Under the pieces are notes generated by a model. The model searched no databases. It had not been told where the DNA came from and saw nothing but the letters and a program-made list of their open reading frames with translations. The position numbers and the translations under genes are program-made. DNA of 64,000 bases, from the NCBI RefSeq assembly GCF_014905415.1, contig NZ_BNEO01000002.1, positions 1,054,001-1,118,000 on the forward strand, read 5' to 3'. This stretch comes from Virgibacillus salexigens. GTDB taxonomy: Bacteria; Bacillota; Bacilli; Bacillales; Amphibacillaceae. Below, in pieces: positions 41,743 through 51,062 of this stretch. Position 1 is the stretch's first letter; every line of letters begins with the position of its first letter.

Positions 41743-43311
41743 ATGGGAGAAACACGAAGGGGTAAATTGTCGCCTAAAACACTCATTGCTATTGTTATTG
41801 GAGCAGTGATATTAATAGGGGGAAGTGTTTCGGCATTTATTTTTTCTAATTTATCCGGAAAACAAGAATATTTTTTAGCGGAGAAGAATTCTATTGAGGT
41901 GCTTACTGAAAAATTCGAAGAACGTTACGAACCAGAGATGAGCTGGTTAGAACAAACCGAAGAAAACCCAACAGAATCTACCGTAGAATTATCAGCAGAG
42001 TATAATAATCCAAACGGCTCCGCAGGATATGGCCAAATGGATCCGTCACAGTTTATTAATAACTCGACCATCACAATGAAGAATACTACCGACATGGAAA
42101 ACAAGAAATTGTCTTCCGAGTTAACTGCAGATATTGGAGGCATCCAAATTGACGGTCTCCAATTTTACCTTACTGGTGAAAAACTAATGGTCGGTCTTCC
42201 TTTCATTGAAGATTTACTTTCGGTAAAAGGGAATGACATTGGTAGTATGCTACATGAATTAGATCCTTCTAGCTTTACAGGAGAAGAAAAAGTGGATTTT
42301 GCAAGCTTTTTTGAAGGATCGTTATCTGAAGAGGACTTAGATTATTTTAAAGAGGCGTATGGAGAGATGATCTACAATGAAATCCCCGAAGACGCATTTA
42401 AAGCCCAGGAAGAAACAATTAAAGTCAACGATCAATCGCTTGATACAGAAAAAGTTACCATGCAATTAAGTGAAAATGAAGTAAAACAAATACTAACAAC
42501 CATTTTGGATAAGTTAGAAAAAGACGAAAAAGTAAAAGAAATATTAAGTCAGCAGATGAAGTTGCAACAATTAGGCGGGACGGCCATGAATAGTGAAATG
42601 GAACAAATGATCACTGACTTTGAAACAGGCTTAGCAGATGCAAAAGAAGCATTAACCGATTTGCAAATACCTAATGGGTTAACATCAACAATTTGGATTC
42701 ATGACGATGTGATCGCCCAACGAGATTTTCAAGTTCAGATGGGGCCTTCATCTGAAGAATTAGTTACATTAGCAGTAAAAGGAACACAACTATTGAAAGA
42801 AGACAGTCAAGTGTTTAATTATGATGTAACTTTTGAAGATTCGGTTGATCAAGGTAAGATGAATTTAGCTGGCGACCTATCTTGGAAAGATAATAAAGCA
42901 ACCGATTCTATTAATCTAACAATTGGAGATATTGTTCTTTCGTATAACGGTACTGAAACGTTAGATGATAATAAACGGGAGTTTGAACGTACCTTCACCA
43001 TCGAAGATCCTGCTAACGGCGGAGGTAGTCTACTATGGAACGGTTCATCCACTTATAATAATGATCAAATGAACGCTGAACATGACTTCTCTTTAGAAAC
43101 AGCTACTTTAAGTCAAGAGATGGCATCACTGCATGCTGGAGTAAGTGGTAAAACGGTAGACAGCGTGAAGATTCCTGAAGGAAACAGTGAAAAAGATTTG
43201 GGGAATATGAACGCTGAACAATTAATGCAGTATTTCGAAACAGACGTAACTCCTAAATTCCAGCAATGGTTTTTCGGAAAACTTTCTGAATCTGGCAATA
43301 TGGGGTTTTAA
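41743..43311 (+). CDS. Membrane-anchored extracellular protein of an ABC export locus (DUF6583-like)
   Basis: A 522-residue protein with a basic N-terminus and one membrane helix (LIAIVIGAVILIGGSVSAFI, about residues 15-34); the other 490 residues would lie outside the cell. The outer part is acidic, rich in beta-type segments, and contains repeated Thr/Ser-Ile/Leu strands such as TITMKNTTDMENKKL and GQSLDTEKVTMQL-like stretches (here DQSLDTEKVTMQLS). It resembles a family I know as DUF6583, found beside ABC-2 exporters; this label is from memory. GAGAGGGG precedes the ATG. It heads an operon with two permeases and an ATPase, so it may bind the exported compound or act as an immunity partner. 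No lipobox is present. Confidence 0.7.
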   Translation: MGETRRGKLSPKTLIAIVIGAVILIGGSVSAFIFSNLSGKQEYFLAEKNSIEVLTEKFEERYEPEMSWLEQTEENPTESTVELSAEYNNPNGSAGYGQMDPSQFINNSTITMKNTTDMENKKLSSELTADIGGIQIDGLQFYLTGEKLMVGLPFIEDLLSVKGNDIGSMLHELDPSSFTGEEKVDFASFFEGSLSEEDLDYFKEAYGEMIYNEIPEDAFKAQEETIKVNDQSLDTEKVTMQLSENEVKQILTTILDKLEKDEKVKEILSQQMKLQQLGGTAMNSEMEQMITDFETGLADAKEALTDLQIPNGLTSTIWIHDDVIAQRDFQVQMGPSSEELVTLAVKGTQLLKEDSQVFNYDVTFEDSVDQGKMNLAGDLSWKDNKATDSINLTIGDIVLSYNGTETLDDNKREFERTFTIEDPANGGGSLLWNGSSTYNNDQMNAEHDFSLETATLSQEMASLHAGVSGKTVDSVKIPEGNSEKDLGNMNAEQLMQYFETDVTPKFQQWFFGKLSESGNMGF

Positions 43312-43364
43312 ATAGAACATAAAAACTTCTAGATTCATAATTTATTAAGAATGGAAGTGCTCCT

Positions 43365-44585
43365 ATGCATTTCATTAAAATCTTGGTACTTTTAATCAAC
43401 AGGAATAGGGTGCAAATCCAGAGGAAGTGGCTCACACTTCCTCTTCTTTTCCTTTTTCCATTTATCATTATCGGAATGGTTTTTGTCATTATTGTCTCAT
43501 TTCTCTTACCTAATGAATCGCAACCAATTCAGTTAGGGCTGGTTGATAACGACCAATCAGAAGAAACGCAGTTACTTTTAGAGATGATGACAGAAGCTTC
43601 AGAACTCGGCTCTTACATACAAATAGATAGCATGAATGAAAATGAAGCAGTACAAGCAGTAGAAAATAATCAATTAAGCTCCTATATTATCTTCCCAGAA
43701 TATTTTACAAAGCATCTTTATCAGGGGGTTTCTGTAGAATTACCGGTTATCGGAAATGCTAACCAACCTATTCGAAGCCAAATGATAAATGAGTTAATTG
43801 AAAGTGTAGCAAGACATATTCGATCTTCACAGGCCAATGTCCTAACCATTAATCATTATGCAAAGGAAATGCAATTAAGTGATCAAGAAAGAAACGCGCT
43901 AGTTTTTGAACAATTCAAAGAATTTGTCTTCTATACCATTGGTAGAGATCGGATTATCAATGAAGAACAATTAATTAATCAAGCGACGAACAATCCTCTA
44001 TCCTATTTTAGCTTAGCTGGTTGGTTTGTTGTCCTAACAATTTGGATGTTATTGATGTATATGTTGCTTTACAAAGAAGAAAGAAAAAAAATGCAGCAGC
44101 GACTTGCGTTATACGGAGTCTCAGAACTGCAACAAATAGTAGCAAAAGTGATCACAAGTGGTCTGTTTGTCTTTCCTTTAGCAATTGGTCTGTTTTTCAT
44201 TATCCAACCGTTTGTACAATGGGAAATACAGGGGCTTGGTATCTGGAGAATATTGCTGATAAGCGGAATGTATAGTATTGGCTTTCTCATTGGATTAGCT
44301 ATTATCGAAAGGATAATAGCTTCTTACCGCTTGCAATTACTCATTCAGTCGTTTTATACCATTGCAATCCTTCTCTTAAGTGGTGCAATCGTTCCAACGA
44401 TCTACTTTCCACAAGAAATTCAAAAAGGGTTGACTTTGGTATTTTCTAGTGAAGCATTCCACTGGTTACAAGAGATTATGCTAACAAACCGTTCCTTTGT
44501 CGATATACTCCCACTTCTCGGCATGATGGTAGCTAGTATTTTTATTTTGCTTGGTTTTTCAGCCATTAAGGAGCGATTACGATGA
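43365..44585 (+). CDS. ABC-2 type transporter permease 1
   Basis: A 406-residue membrane protein with the ABC2_membrane_3 layout: one helix near the N-terminus (LTLPLLFLFPFIIIGMVFVI, about residues 24-43), a 170-residue extracellular domain, then five or six helices from about residue 215 to the end. The extracellular part shares short stretches with permease 2 (GLVDNDQSEETQ... versus GLVIEEDTPMAEN), so the two arose by duplication. It overlaps permease 2 by ATGA. It would form the channel with permease 2 for an unknown substrate. Confidence 0.82.
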   Translation: MHFIKILVLLINRNRVQIQRKWLTLPLLFLFPFIIIGMVFVIIVSFLLPNESQPIQLGLVDNDQSEETQLLLEMMTEASELGSYIQIDSMNENEAVQAVENNQLSSYIIFPEYFTKHLYQGVSVELPVIGNANQPIRSQMINELIESVARHIRSSQANVLTINHYAKEMQLSDQERNALVFEQFKEFVFYTIGRDRIINEEQLINQATNNPLSYFSLAGWFVVLTIWMLLMYMLLYKEERKKMQQRLALYGVSELQQIVAKVITSGLFVFPLAIGLFFIIQPFVQWEIQGLGIWRILLISGMYSIGFLIGLAIIERIIASYRLQLLIQSFYTIAILLLSGAIVPTIYFPQEIQKGLTLVFSSEAFHWLQEIMLTNRSFVDILPLLGMMVASIFILLGFSAIKERLR

Positions 44586-45724
44586 AATCCATCTTACAAA
44601 CACGGATAATATTTTGGAAACATCAAATTTTTTCTCTATTGTTTTGGTTATTGCTCCCTATCATTGCTGTCATATCTATCACCCTCCTATCAGAGTCGAT
44701 TCAGGAAGATAGCAATATACCCGTTGGGCTTGTAATCGAAGAAGACACACCAATGGCCGAAAATCTGAAAGAGAACATAAACCAAGCAGCAATGATCCAT
44801 GTAGACATCTTAGATGAAGATAAGGCTTTAGCTCAATTGGAAAAGCACGAACTGGATAGCGTTTTTATTATAAGAGATGGCTATCAGCAACAGATCAAAA
44901 AAGGTAGTAGAAATCAATTAATTACAAGTTACAGTTCGGATTTATCATTTGCTTATACACCCGTTTCAGAAATGATTGCGTCTTTTGTACAAGAAGAAAC
45001 AGGTAGGTCCAAGGCAGCCTATACGGTGTTAAACCTTGCTAAAACCCATTATGAGAATCATTCATGGACATGGGAAGAAATTGTTGCTAAAAGTAAACAA
45101 ATCCAAATGGATCAAGAATTGTTACAAACAACATTTACCTATGCTAACAGTCAATCGGAAGAAACAACAAATTCAATACTGATCTGGAATACATGGGGAC
45201 TATGGGCGCTATTTTCTATATTATCAACTTTCTTTCTATTTGATTGGATAATAAAAGAAAAACGGTCATCCTTACGTCCCCGATTTGCTTTTATCCGTTA
45301 TTCATTTAAAACCTATTGCTTGCAAAATCTCATTATCTACACCTTACTATTTTTGATTACAGACCTTATCGCTATACTTGCCTTTAATATTATTCTCGGG
45401 GAGGGGATCCACCCCACAGATGTATGGAATGTATTTTCCTTCCGGTTAATGATGAATAGCTTAGTCTTTCTTATAGCTATAAGGGTGACAAATCTCATTT
45501 TTTATTATAGCTTATCATTTATCCTTACATTGATCATGACAATTTCGAGTGGCGTAATACTGCCAGTAGAAAGAATTACCAATCATTTTCCGCTGCTTGA
45601 AGTGATTCATCCACTACAGATATTCATGGATGCGAACGTCCATCATATTTGGCTATATGTAACAATTACACTTATTGTAATATGGTTTTTAAGAAAGGAG
45701 AAGTCTAATGCTTACGGTAAATAA
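44582..45724 (+). CDS. ABC-2 type transporter permease 2
   Basis: A 380-residue membrane protein of the same type as its upstream neighbour: N-terminal helix (FSLLFWLLLPIIAVISITLL, about residues 17-36), an extracellular domain to about residue 200, then five or six helices starting with WGLWALFSILSTFFLF. Start ATG overlaps the upstream stop (ATGA) and its end overlaps the ATPase gene by 17 bases, so translation of all three is probably coupled. Substrate unknown; such pairs export peptides, antibiotics or lipids. Confidence 0.82.
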   Translation: MKSILQTRIIFWKHQIFSLLFWLLLPIIAVISITLLSESIQEDSNIPVGLVIEEDTPMAENLKENINQAAMIHVDILDEDKALAQLEKHELDSVFIIRDGYQQQIKKGSRNQLITSYSSDLSFAYTPVSEMIASFVQEETGRSKAAYTVLNLAKTHYENHSWTWEEIVAKSKQIQMDQELLQTTFTYANSQSEETTNSILIWNTWGLWALFSILSTFFLFDWIIKEKRSSLRPRFAFIRYSFKTYCLQNLIIYTLLFLITDLIAILAFNIILGEGIHPTDVWNVFSFRLMMNSLVFLIAIRVTNLIFYYSLSFILTLIMTISSGVILPVERITNHFPLLEVIHPLQIFMDANVHHIWLYVTITLIVIWFLRKEKSNAYGK

Positions 45725-46379
45725 TTTATCTATGTCATATGGTAAGAATCAAATCTTTTCGGATTTAACCTTTACCATTCATTCAGGTGAGATCGTAGGC
45801 TTAGTCGGTGAAAATGGTGCAGGGAAATCTACGTTGTTAAGGGTATTAGCTACACTACAAAAACCAAAATCAGGAACTGTTCAATTAAACAACTTCACTT
45901 ATTTAGCCGATAAAAATAAAATACGACGACTTATTGGTTTTGTACCACAGGAAATAGCTATTTGGGATGAATTTACAGTAAAAGAGAACATGCTTTTCTT
46001 TGAAAAATTATCATGGAAAAAACGTTCAGAATCAGAACTTCGTCAATTCTGTCTTGAAATGAATTTAGACCAATGGAATAAACCCGTTAAGACATTATCA
46101 GGTGGTATGAAAAGAAAGCTCAACATGGCTATCAGTTTAATACATGACCCTTATCTAATTTTACTAGATGAGCCAACTGTCGGTATTGACCTAAAGTCAA
46201 AAAAAGAAATAAAAAATTACTTACATGATTTAGCAAATAACAAAGGGAAAGTAATTGTGTATACCTCCCATGATATGGATGAAATTAACACCCTATGTTC
46301 ACGTGTTTTGTGTATTGGAAATGACCCTTTTTATAAAGATATTCTCAAAAAGGCTGGAAAAAACATCCACGTTTTTTGA
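45708..46379 (+). CDS. ABC transporter ATP-binding protein
   Basis: A 223-residue nucleotide-binding subunit that drives the two permeases upstream. Walker A is GENGAGKSTLLR (about residues 34-45), the signature is LSGGMKRKLNMA (about 129-140), Walker B is LILLDEPTVG (about 148-157), and the H-loop is YTSHDMDE (about 188-195). The KLNMA after the signature is typical of drug- and peptide-export ATPases of the CcmA/NatA group. AAAGGAG precedes the ATG. It is the last gene of the operon. Confidence 0.92.
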   Translation: MLTVNNLSMSYGKNQIFSDLTFTIHSGEIVGLVGENGAGKSTLLRVLATLQKPKSGTVQLNNFTYLADKNKIRRLIGFVPQEIAIWDEFTVKENMLFFEKLSWKKRSESELRQFCLEMNLDQWNKPVKTLSGGMKRKLNMAISLIHDPYLILLDEPTVGIDLKSKKEIKNYLHDLANNKGKVIVYTSHDMDEINTLCSRVLCIGNDPFYKDILKKAGKNIHVF

Positions 46380-46449
46380 AAATCCTATTGCTTCTCGTGG
46401 ATTCTATAGTAAACTGATTATAAATACATGCAGAAAGTGAGAACGGGAT

Positions 46450-47070
46450 ATGGAGATGAGAGATTTACAACAAGTGATGCAGTACCAAGCAATGTCGGTG
46501 CTAGCATCAAATACAAATGGCTTTTCTAATTATTCTCCTATGATAGATTTAGCTTTTAAGCAAATGTTAACCGAACAATTAACCAAAGCTACAAACTTAC
46601 AAGCAGCTAAGCAGCATTTACTGCCTACAGCCCAAAATAATATGATATCACAAATGAGTAAAACGGCTACAACACAAGACAAGACAAATGCAAATCTAGC
46701 CATACATCAATTAATCGCAGATGCCGCTGCTACTTACCAACTTGATGAGAAATTAATCTATTCTGTTGTTCAAACAGAATCCAATTTTAATCCAAATGCA
46801 CGAAGTAACGCAGGTGCCCAAGGACTAATGCAATTAATGCCAGCTACTGCAAAAGCATTAGGTGTTACAAACCCTTATGATGCTGAACAGAATATTAACG
46901 GTGGTGCAAAGTATTTAAGCCAAATGATAAAACGTTACAATGGAAATGTTGAATTAGCGTTAGCCGCTTATAATGCTGGACCGGGAAATGTTGATAAATA
47001 TCAAGGTATTCCACCATTTCAAGAAACGCAAAATTATGTAACAAAAGTGATGCATTCATATCTCACATAA
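46450..47070 (+). CDS. Lytic transglycosylase (SLT domain)
   Basis: A 206-residue murein lyase. The first 90 residues are low in complexity and have no signal peptide. The SLT domain starts at about residue 95: LIADAAATYQLDEKLIYSVV, QTESNFNPNARSNAGAQGLM (catalytic Glu in QTESNFNP), QLMPATAKALGV and ALAAYNAGPGNVDKY. It is like B. subtilis YjbJ-type transglycosylases, which also lack a classic signal. How it reaches the wall is unknown. The start could also be the second ATG (46456). Confidence 0.88.
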   Translation: MEMRDLQQVMQYQAMSVLASNTNGFSNYSPMIDLAFKQMLTEQLTKATNLQAAKQHLLPTAQNNMISQMSKTATTQDKTNANLAIHQLIADAAATYQLDEKLIYSVVQTESNFNPNARSNAGAQGLMQLMPATAKALGVTNPYDAEQNINGGAKYLSQMIKRYNGNVELALAAYNAGPGNVDKYQGIPPFQETQNYVTKVMHSYLT

Positions 47071-47108
47071 TGACAAAGGTTGTTCCAATATTGGAACAAC
47101 CTTTGTCA
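47071..47108. terminator. Long palindrome between transglycosylase and M42 peptidase genes
   Basis: Arms of 18 bases, starting TGACAAAGGTTGTTCCAA, are perfectly complementary around a two-base centre. It lies between two convergent genes and probably terminates both, though T runs on either side are short. Confidence 0.65.
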
Positions 47109-47122
47109 TTATCATTCAGAGA

Positions 47123-48208
47123 TTAGTCAAAGATCAAGTTATTAACGGTATTCCGATCTAACTTCTTAATTGTTTCTACAATTAGTTTGACAGCATTATC
47201 AAAATCATCACGATGTAATATGCCTGCATGCGTATGAATATAACGTGTTGCAATCGTAATCGATAACGAAGGAACACCATTAGCAGTTAAATGAATGGAA
47301 CCAGAGTCCGTTCCTCCACCAGCCATTGAAGTAAATTGATACGGAATGTTATTCTCTTCAGCTGTTTTTACAACTAAATTACGAACACCTTTATGAGAAA
47401 CCATTGATGCATCATACAAGACAAGTTGAGGACCCTTACCTAATTCACTATCAGCATCATGGTCAGATACACCAGGTGTATCCCCTGCAATCCCAACGTC
47501 TACACCAAAACCTATATCTGGTTCTACTGCATTCGCAGCGGTTTTTGCCCCTCTTAAACCAACTTCTTCTTGCACCGTTCCAACCCCATAAACAATATTT
47601 GGATGATCCGTACCTTGCAATTGTTTTAAGACCTCAATTGCTATTGCGCAGCCAATTCGGTTATCCCACGCTTTAGCTAATAATAATTTTTCATTTTTTA
47701 GAGGGGTAAATTCAAAATAAGGTACAATGGAATCACCTGGCTTGACACCAAACGCTTCGGCTTCCTCTTTACTGGCTGCACCAATATCAATAAACATATC
47801 TTTAATTTCTACTGGTTTTTTTCGAGCTTCTGCTGAAAGAATATGTGGAGGCTTTGAACCAATAACACCAGTCACATCACCTTCACCACCCATAATGGTA
47901 ACACGTTGCGCAAGCATTACTTGGCTCCACCAACCACCCGTTGTCTGAAAATAAATAAACCCTTTCTCATCTATCCGAGTTACCATGAATCCTACTTCGT
48001 CTAGATGACCTGCAACCATAACTTTTGGGCCTTGCTCATCCCCTGTCTTTTTTGCAATTAAACTCCCTAGTTTATCATAAACAACCTCATCAGCAAATGG
48101 CATAATATAATCCTTCATCACTTGTCTTGGCTCTTTTTCATTACCAGGAATTCCTTTTGCATCGGTCAGATCTTTAAACATTTTTACTGTATCATCTAAA
48201 TTTCCCAT
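47123..48208 (-). CDS. ysdC: M42-family aminopeptidase (YsdC type)
   Basis: A 361-residue di-metal glutamyl/leucyl aminopeptidase of the FrvX/M42 family. Ligands are in [12 protein letters not shown] (His, Asp; about residues 66-77), [12 protein letters not shown] (Asp, about 180), [13 protein letters not shown] (catalytic Glu and ligand Glu, about 211-223), DVGIAG (Asp) and [12 protein letters not shown] (His, about 324). Such enzymes form tetrahedral dodecamers that clear cytosolic peptides. AGAGGTG precedes the ATG. Named by similarity to B. subtilis ysdC, which lies near ysdB and ysdA, as here. Confidence 0.9.
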   Translation of the reverse strand: MGNLDDTVKMFKDLTDAKGIPGNEKEPRQVMKDYIMPFADEVVYDKLGSLIAKKTGDEQGPKVMVAGHLDEVGFMVTRIDEKGFIYFQTTGGWWSQVMLAQRVTIMGGEGDVTGVIGSKPPHILSAEARKKPVEIKDMFIDIGAASKEEAEAFGVKPGDSIVPYFEFTPLKNEKLLLAKAWDNRIGCAIAIEVLKQLQGTDHPNIVYGVGTVQEEVGLRGAKTAANAVEPDIGFGVDVGIAGDTPGVSDHDADSELGKGPQLVLYDASMVSHKGVRNLVVKTAEENNIPYQFTSMAGGGTDSGSIHLTANGVPSLSITIATRYIHTHAGILHRDDFDNAVKLIVETIKKLDRNTVNNLIFD

Positions 48209-48407
48209 ATGTACTTCACCTCTTCTAATGATTTAATACTAATTATACCTTTATAGCATGAAGGAATAAATAGGATATTCAATTATTATCCTAGGATCTC
48301 TCTTCCTATTGCCTATCATTTACTTGAATGATTGCAAATATGCTTGTTTCCCATCAACTTCTAAGCCCTCTCATTTTATTTCGTATACAGTTTGAATCGT
48401 AAAAAGT

Positions 48408-48476
48408 TTCAATTTATCCTAACGCTGTGTGATAGGATAAATTGAAGCAGAGTCTATCTCCTCTGCTTCTTTTTTA
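48408..48476. terminator. Two overlapping hairpins downstream of the broken ABC-F gene
   Basis: Hairpin A (TTCAATTTATCCTA 48408-48421 with TAGGATAAATTGAA 48433-48446) is followed on the minus strand by ACTTTTT. Hairpin B (GAAGCAGAG 48444-48452 with CTCTGCTTC 48461-48469) is followed on the plus strand by seven T residues. They share three bases, so only one can form fully at a time. A could end ABC-F transcripts; B faces no gene I can identify. Confidence 0.6.
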
Positions 48477-48478
48477 CA

Positions 48479-49595
48479 TTAGCTTTGTAAGATCAATTTT
48501 TTGTTTTCGATGAGATATACATGATCTGCCACACTATCTATAAACATACGATCATGTGATACAAGCAGAACCGTTCCCTCATACGCCTTTAAAAAACGCT
48601 CCAATGCTTTAATACAAATAACATCTAAAAAGTTTGTTGGCTCATCTAAAAACAACACATTATATTTACCTAAAAATAACTGACACAATACTAAACGAAC
48701 AGCCTCTCCACCACTTAAATTTCGTACATCCTTGTTTAGATCATTTCCTGTAGAAGGATTTGCTCCTTCTTGGGAGCTTCCACCTCTTCAAGCTGTTCCA
48801 TTCTCTGCTCTATAGCTTTCGCTGCACGTTGCATAGCCTTCTGACTAGTATCCTTTATTTGGTCATAAACATCTTGTTGGCCTTTGCTTTTGTTTCTTTT
48901 TTGGACATATGACCATTTCCTTGTGTGATTTTCCCTGCTTTCCTCATCTTTTCCTCTGCGGATTTTTAAAGTCGTATTTTTTCTTTTACATATGTTTCAT
49001 GTTGTTCTTGTTGGTGCTGCTTCTCAAGTTTCTTTTGGTCAACATAATCCGAATAGTTCCCGGTATATTCGGTTACAGTTCCGTTCTCTATTTCCCAAAT
49101 CTTCGTCACAAGTTGATCTAATACGTACCGGTCATGACTCACAAGCACAAGGGCACCATAATAATGAGTTAATTCTTTCATAAAAAATTGTATACCCTCT
49201 GTATCTAGATGCGTAGTAGGCTCATCTACCAATAATCCTTCATAATAGTTTGAGAAAATTTGTGCTAACTTCATCCTGGTTTGCTCTCCACCACTGAAGT
49301 TTTCCATTTTCGTTTCTGGGATAGATAATTTCCTTTTTAGATCATAGTCTATCTCACTTTCATCTGGTGCTGTTACTTGATCAAGATAAGCAAAATTTAT
49401 ATAGCTTTTTACATGCCCTTTTTCTGGTTTTATTTGACCGTTCATCAATTTCAACAAGCTACTCTTGCCAGCGCCGTTTATTCCAACAATTCCAATGCGG
49501 TCAAACTGGTGTACAGCAAGACGCAGGACGTGTAATACCAATCTATCTAAGAAAGAAAGTTCAACATTTTCCAATTCCACACCTATTTTTTCCAT
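48479..49595 (-). pseudogene. Broken ABC-F ATPase gene (Vga/VmlR-like ribosome protection type)
   Basis: The N-terminal part (from 49595) is an ABC-F nucleotide-binding domain: GIVGINGAGKSSLLKLMNGQ (Walker A), FSGGEQTRMKLAQIF (signature), LLVDEPTTHLD (Walker B). An in-frame TAA at 48966 replaces a probable Glu codon in a conserved R-L-E-K-S-A-E-E-K type linker. The same frame then reads AEEKMRKAGKITQGNGHMSK, stops again, and continues one base out of frame with KAMQRAAKAIEQRMEQLEEV. The first half of domain 2 with its Walker A is deleted; NLSGGEAVRLVLCQL and VLFLDEPTNFLDV remain at the end. Three separate lesions show a dead gene. Intact relatives protect ribosomes from lincosamide, streptogramin A and pleuromutilin drugs. 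Confidence 0.85.
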
Positions 49596-49751
49596 TCCTT
49601 TCGCCCCCTTTCTTCTGCTTTTATTCCGACCCACGTCTGAGTAACAAATGGATGATTGTGCATACAAACAACGCTTTCTTTCATTCCATACTTACAAAAT
49701 ACACGCTTACATACATAAATATAACGCATTGGTTTCCTCTTCCTTTTTATA

Positions 49752-49912
49752 TAAAAAAATCACAAGCATCTACCTGTGATTAAAAGTAAAAGGGAAAATC
49801 TATCCTAATTTATGAAACGTAGTTAGATGTCATTAACAGCTAAACCTAGCCTTGCTACAACAAAACAAAAAACGTAGACAAGATTAAAAAAAAGGCAGCA
49901 CAAGCCGCCTTT
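49752..49912 (-). promoter_or_regulatory. Attenuator-like leader upstream of the ABC-F gene
   Basis: Two minus-strand terminator-like hairpins lie in the leader: AAAGGCGGC / GCTGCCTTT (49891-49912) followed by eight T residues, and ATCACA / TGTGAT (49759-49780) followed by seven T residues. Intact vmlR- and vga-type genes are induced by drug-stalled ribosomes that prevent such terminators. I did not find a convincing leader peptide. The leader looks better preserved than the gene. Confidence 0.5.
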
Positions 49913-50262
49913 CTATACATTACATATTTTTATCTCGCTTCCATCTAGCATAAGAGCCCACTTTCAAAAAGTTAGTGGGGAGATGCTCGAATCCAAGCAA
50001 GACGTATTTTTCAGATATGAAATGAAGGATGCTAAAAAAGGACAGACACATTCCATTTTACTCTGTATTCACAAACAGAGCCTTTGAACGTATTCAATTA
50101 CATGTTCAAAGTTGGGAATCGAAGTCTCATAGCATGTGTCATTTTTTAATAATCCTTCTTACAGTTACGTTCAGTGGCTGTTATAGCTATGTTTGGGTTA
50201 AAAGTCAAAGGTAACTAGCGGTTCTGCTATTAATGCTGAACCATATTCTTACCCCATTGGTG
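49913..50262. other. Unassigned region between ABC-F leader and dut
   Basis: About 350 bases with no supported gene. A plus-strand frame of 61 codons (50029-50214) has no good ribosome binding site and no recognised family. An inverted repeat CTTTGAAC ... GTTCAAAG lies at about 50085-50111. The AAAAAAGGACAGACACATTCC-like stretch near 50033-50055 looks like part of a dispersed repeat, from impression only. Confidence 0.3.
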
Positions 50263-50700
50263 TTACTTACTACCAGAGGAACCGAAACCACCTATGCCTC
50301 TGCTTGTGTTTGACAAAACTTCCGTCTCCGTAAGTTTGACCTGTAAAACTGGAGCTATAACCATTTGCGCAATTCTCATATGTTTTTCTACCTTAAAATC
50401 ATCCTTTCCGTGATTAATTAAAATGACTTTTATTTCTCCCCTGTAACCCTCATCAATGGTTCCTGGACTATTTAGAACAGTGATGGAATGTTTTAGAGCT
50501 AAACCACTTCTTGGCCTAACCTGTGCTTCCGTTCTCTCAGGTAATTCGATTTGTATTCCAGTTCGAATTAATTCCGCTTCTCCAGCCTTGATCACCTTAT
50601 CCTCAATTGAAAATAAATCCAATCCAGCGTCAACTTCATTAGCTCGATATGGTAACTTAGCTTCATTATGTATCAATTTAATTTTTAATTCCGCTTCCAT
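50263..50700 (-). CDS. dut: Trimeric dUTPase
   Basis: A 145-residue enzyme that hydrolyses dUTP to dUMP and pyrophosphate. All five motifs are present: DAGLDLFS (I), PRSGLALKH (II), [13 protein letters not shown] (III), [10 protein letters not shown] (IV) and [10 protein letters not shown] (V, the mobile arm that closes over the nucleotide). The ATG at 50700 follows GGGGG; an upstream frame to 50733 lacks a site. In B. subtilis dUTPases of this type are prophage genes (yncF, yosS); here it lies in core sequence beside ysdB. It is unrelated to the phage-type dimeric enzyme at 2712. Confidence 0.95.
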   Translation of the reverse strand: MEAELKIKLIHNEAKLPYRANEVDAGLDLFSIEDKVIKAGEAELIRTGIQIELPERTEAQVRPRSGLALKHSITVLNSPGTIDEGYRGEIKVILINHGKDDFKVEKHMRIAQMVIAPVLQVKLTETEVLSNTSRGIGGFGSSGSK

Positions 50701-51000
50701 TTCTATCCCCCGTTTCAAAACTTGCTGTTTCAACTAGTCTTCCATTTCACTCATGAACAACCATGGAAAAAGACCAATACTATAATAATTACATATAATA
50801 GAATGGTTTTCAATTATGGCATGCTTCCACTTCTTAAAACCAGAACTCCTATCGGAAGATGTGATGGAAAGCCTAGATAATGAACGGATGATTGTAACAC
50901 TGGTTCGTTTCTTTTATATACCTATAGCTCAGTCAAATAGAATAGCAGACTTTTTTCAATTACTATTTTCACCGAATATTACATGAAATAGCAAAAATAG

Positions 51001-51027
51001 TGAAACCTTATTATGTTATCATACGTA
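51001..51027 (+). promoter_or_regulatory. SigW-like (ECF) promoter of ysdB
   Basis: TGAAAC and CGTA are 17 bases apart, one more than the usual SigW spacing. It lies 36 bases before the ysdB start. In B. subtilis ysdB belongs to the SigW envelope-stress regulon, which supports the call. Confidence 0.6.
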
Positions 51028-51062
51028 TAAATGAGTAATAATTTTTCAGGGAGACAGATGGT

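Noticed and set aside
49367-49783. A 138-codon plus-strand frame across the ABC-F gene and leader
   Set aside because: It is antisense to a recognisable nucleotide-binding domain and has no family resemblance or ribosome binding site.
50029-50214. A 61-codon plus-strand frame upstream of dut
   Set aside because: No ribosome binding site, no recognised family. I considered a transposase remnant but cannot support it, so it is only mentioned in the unassigned region.
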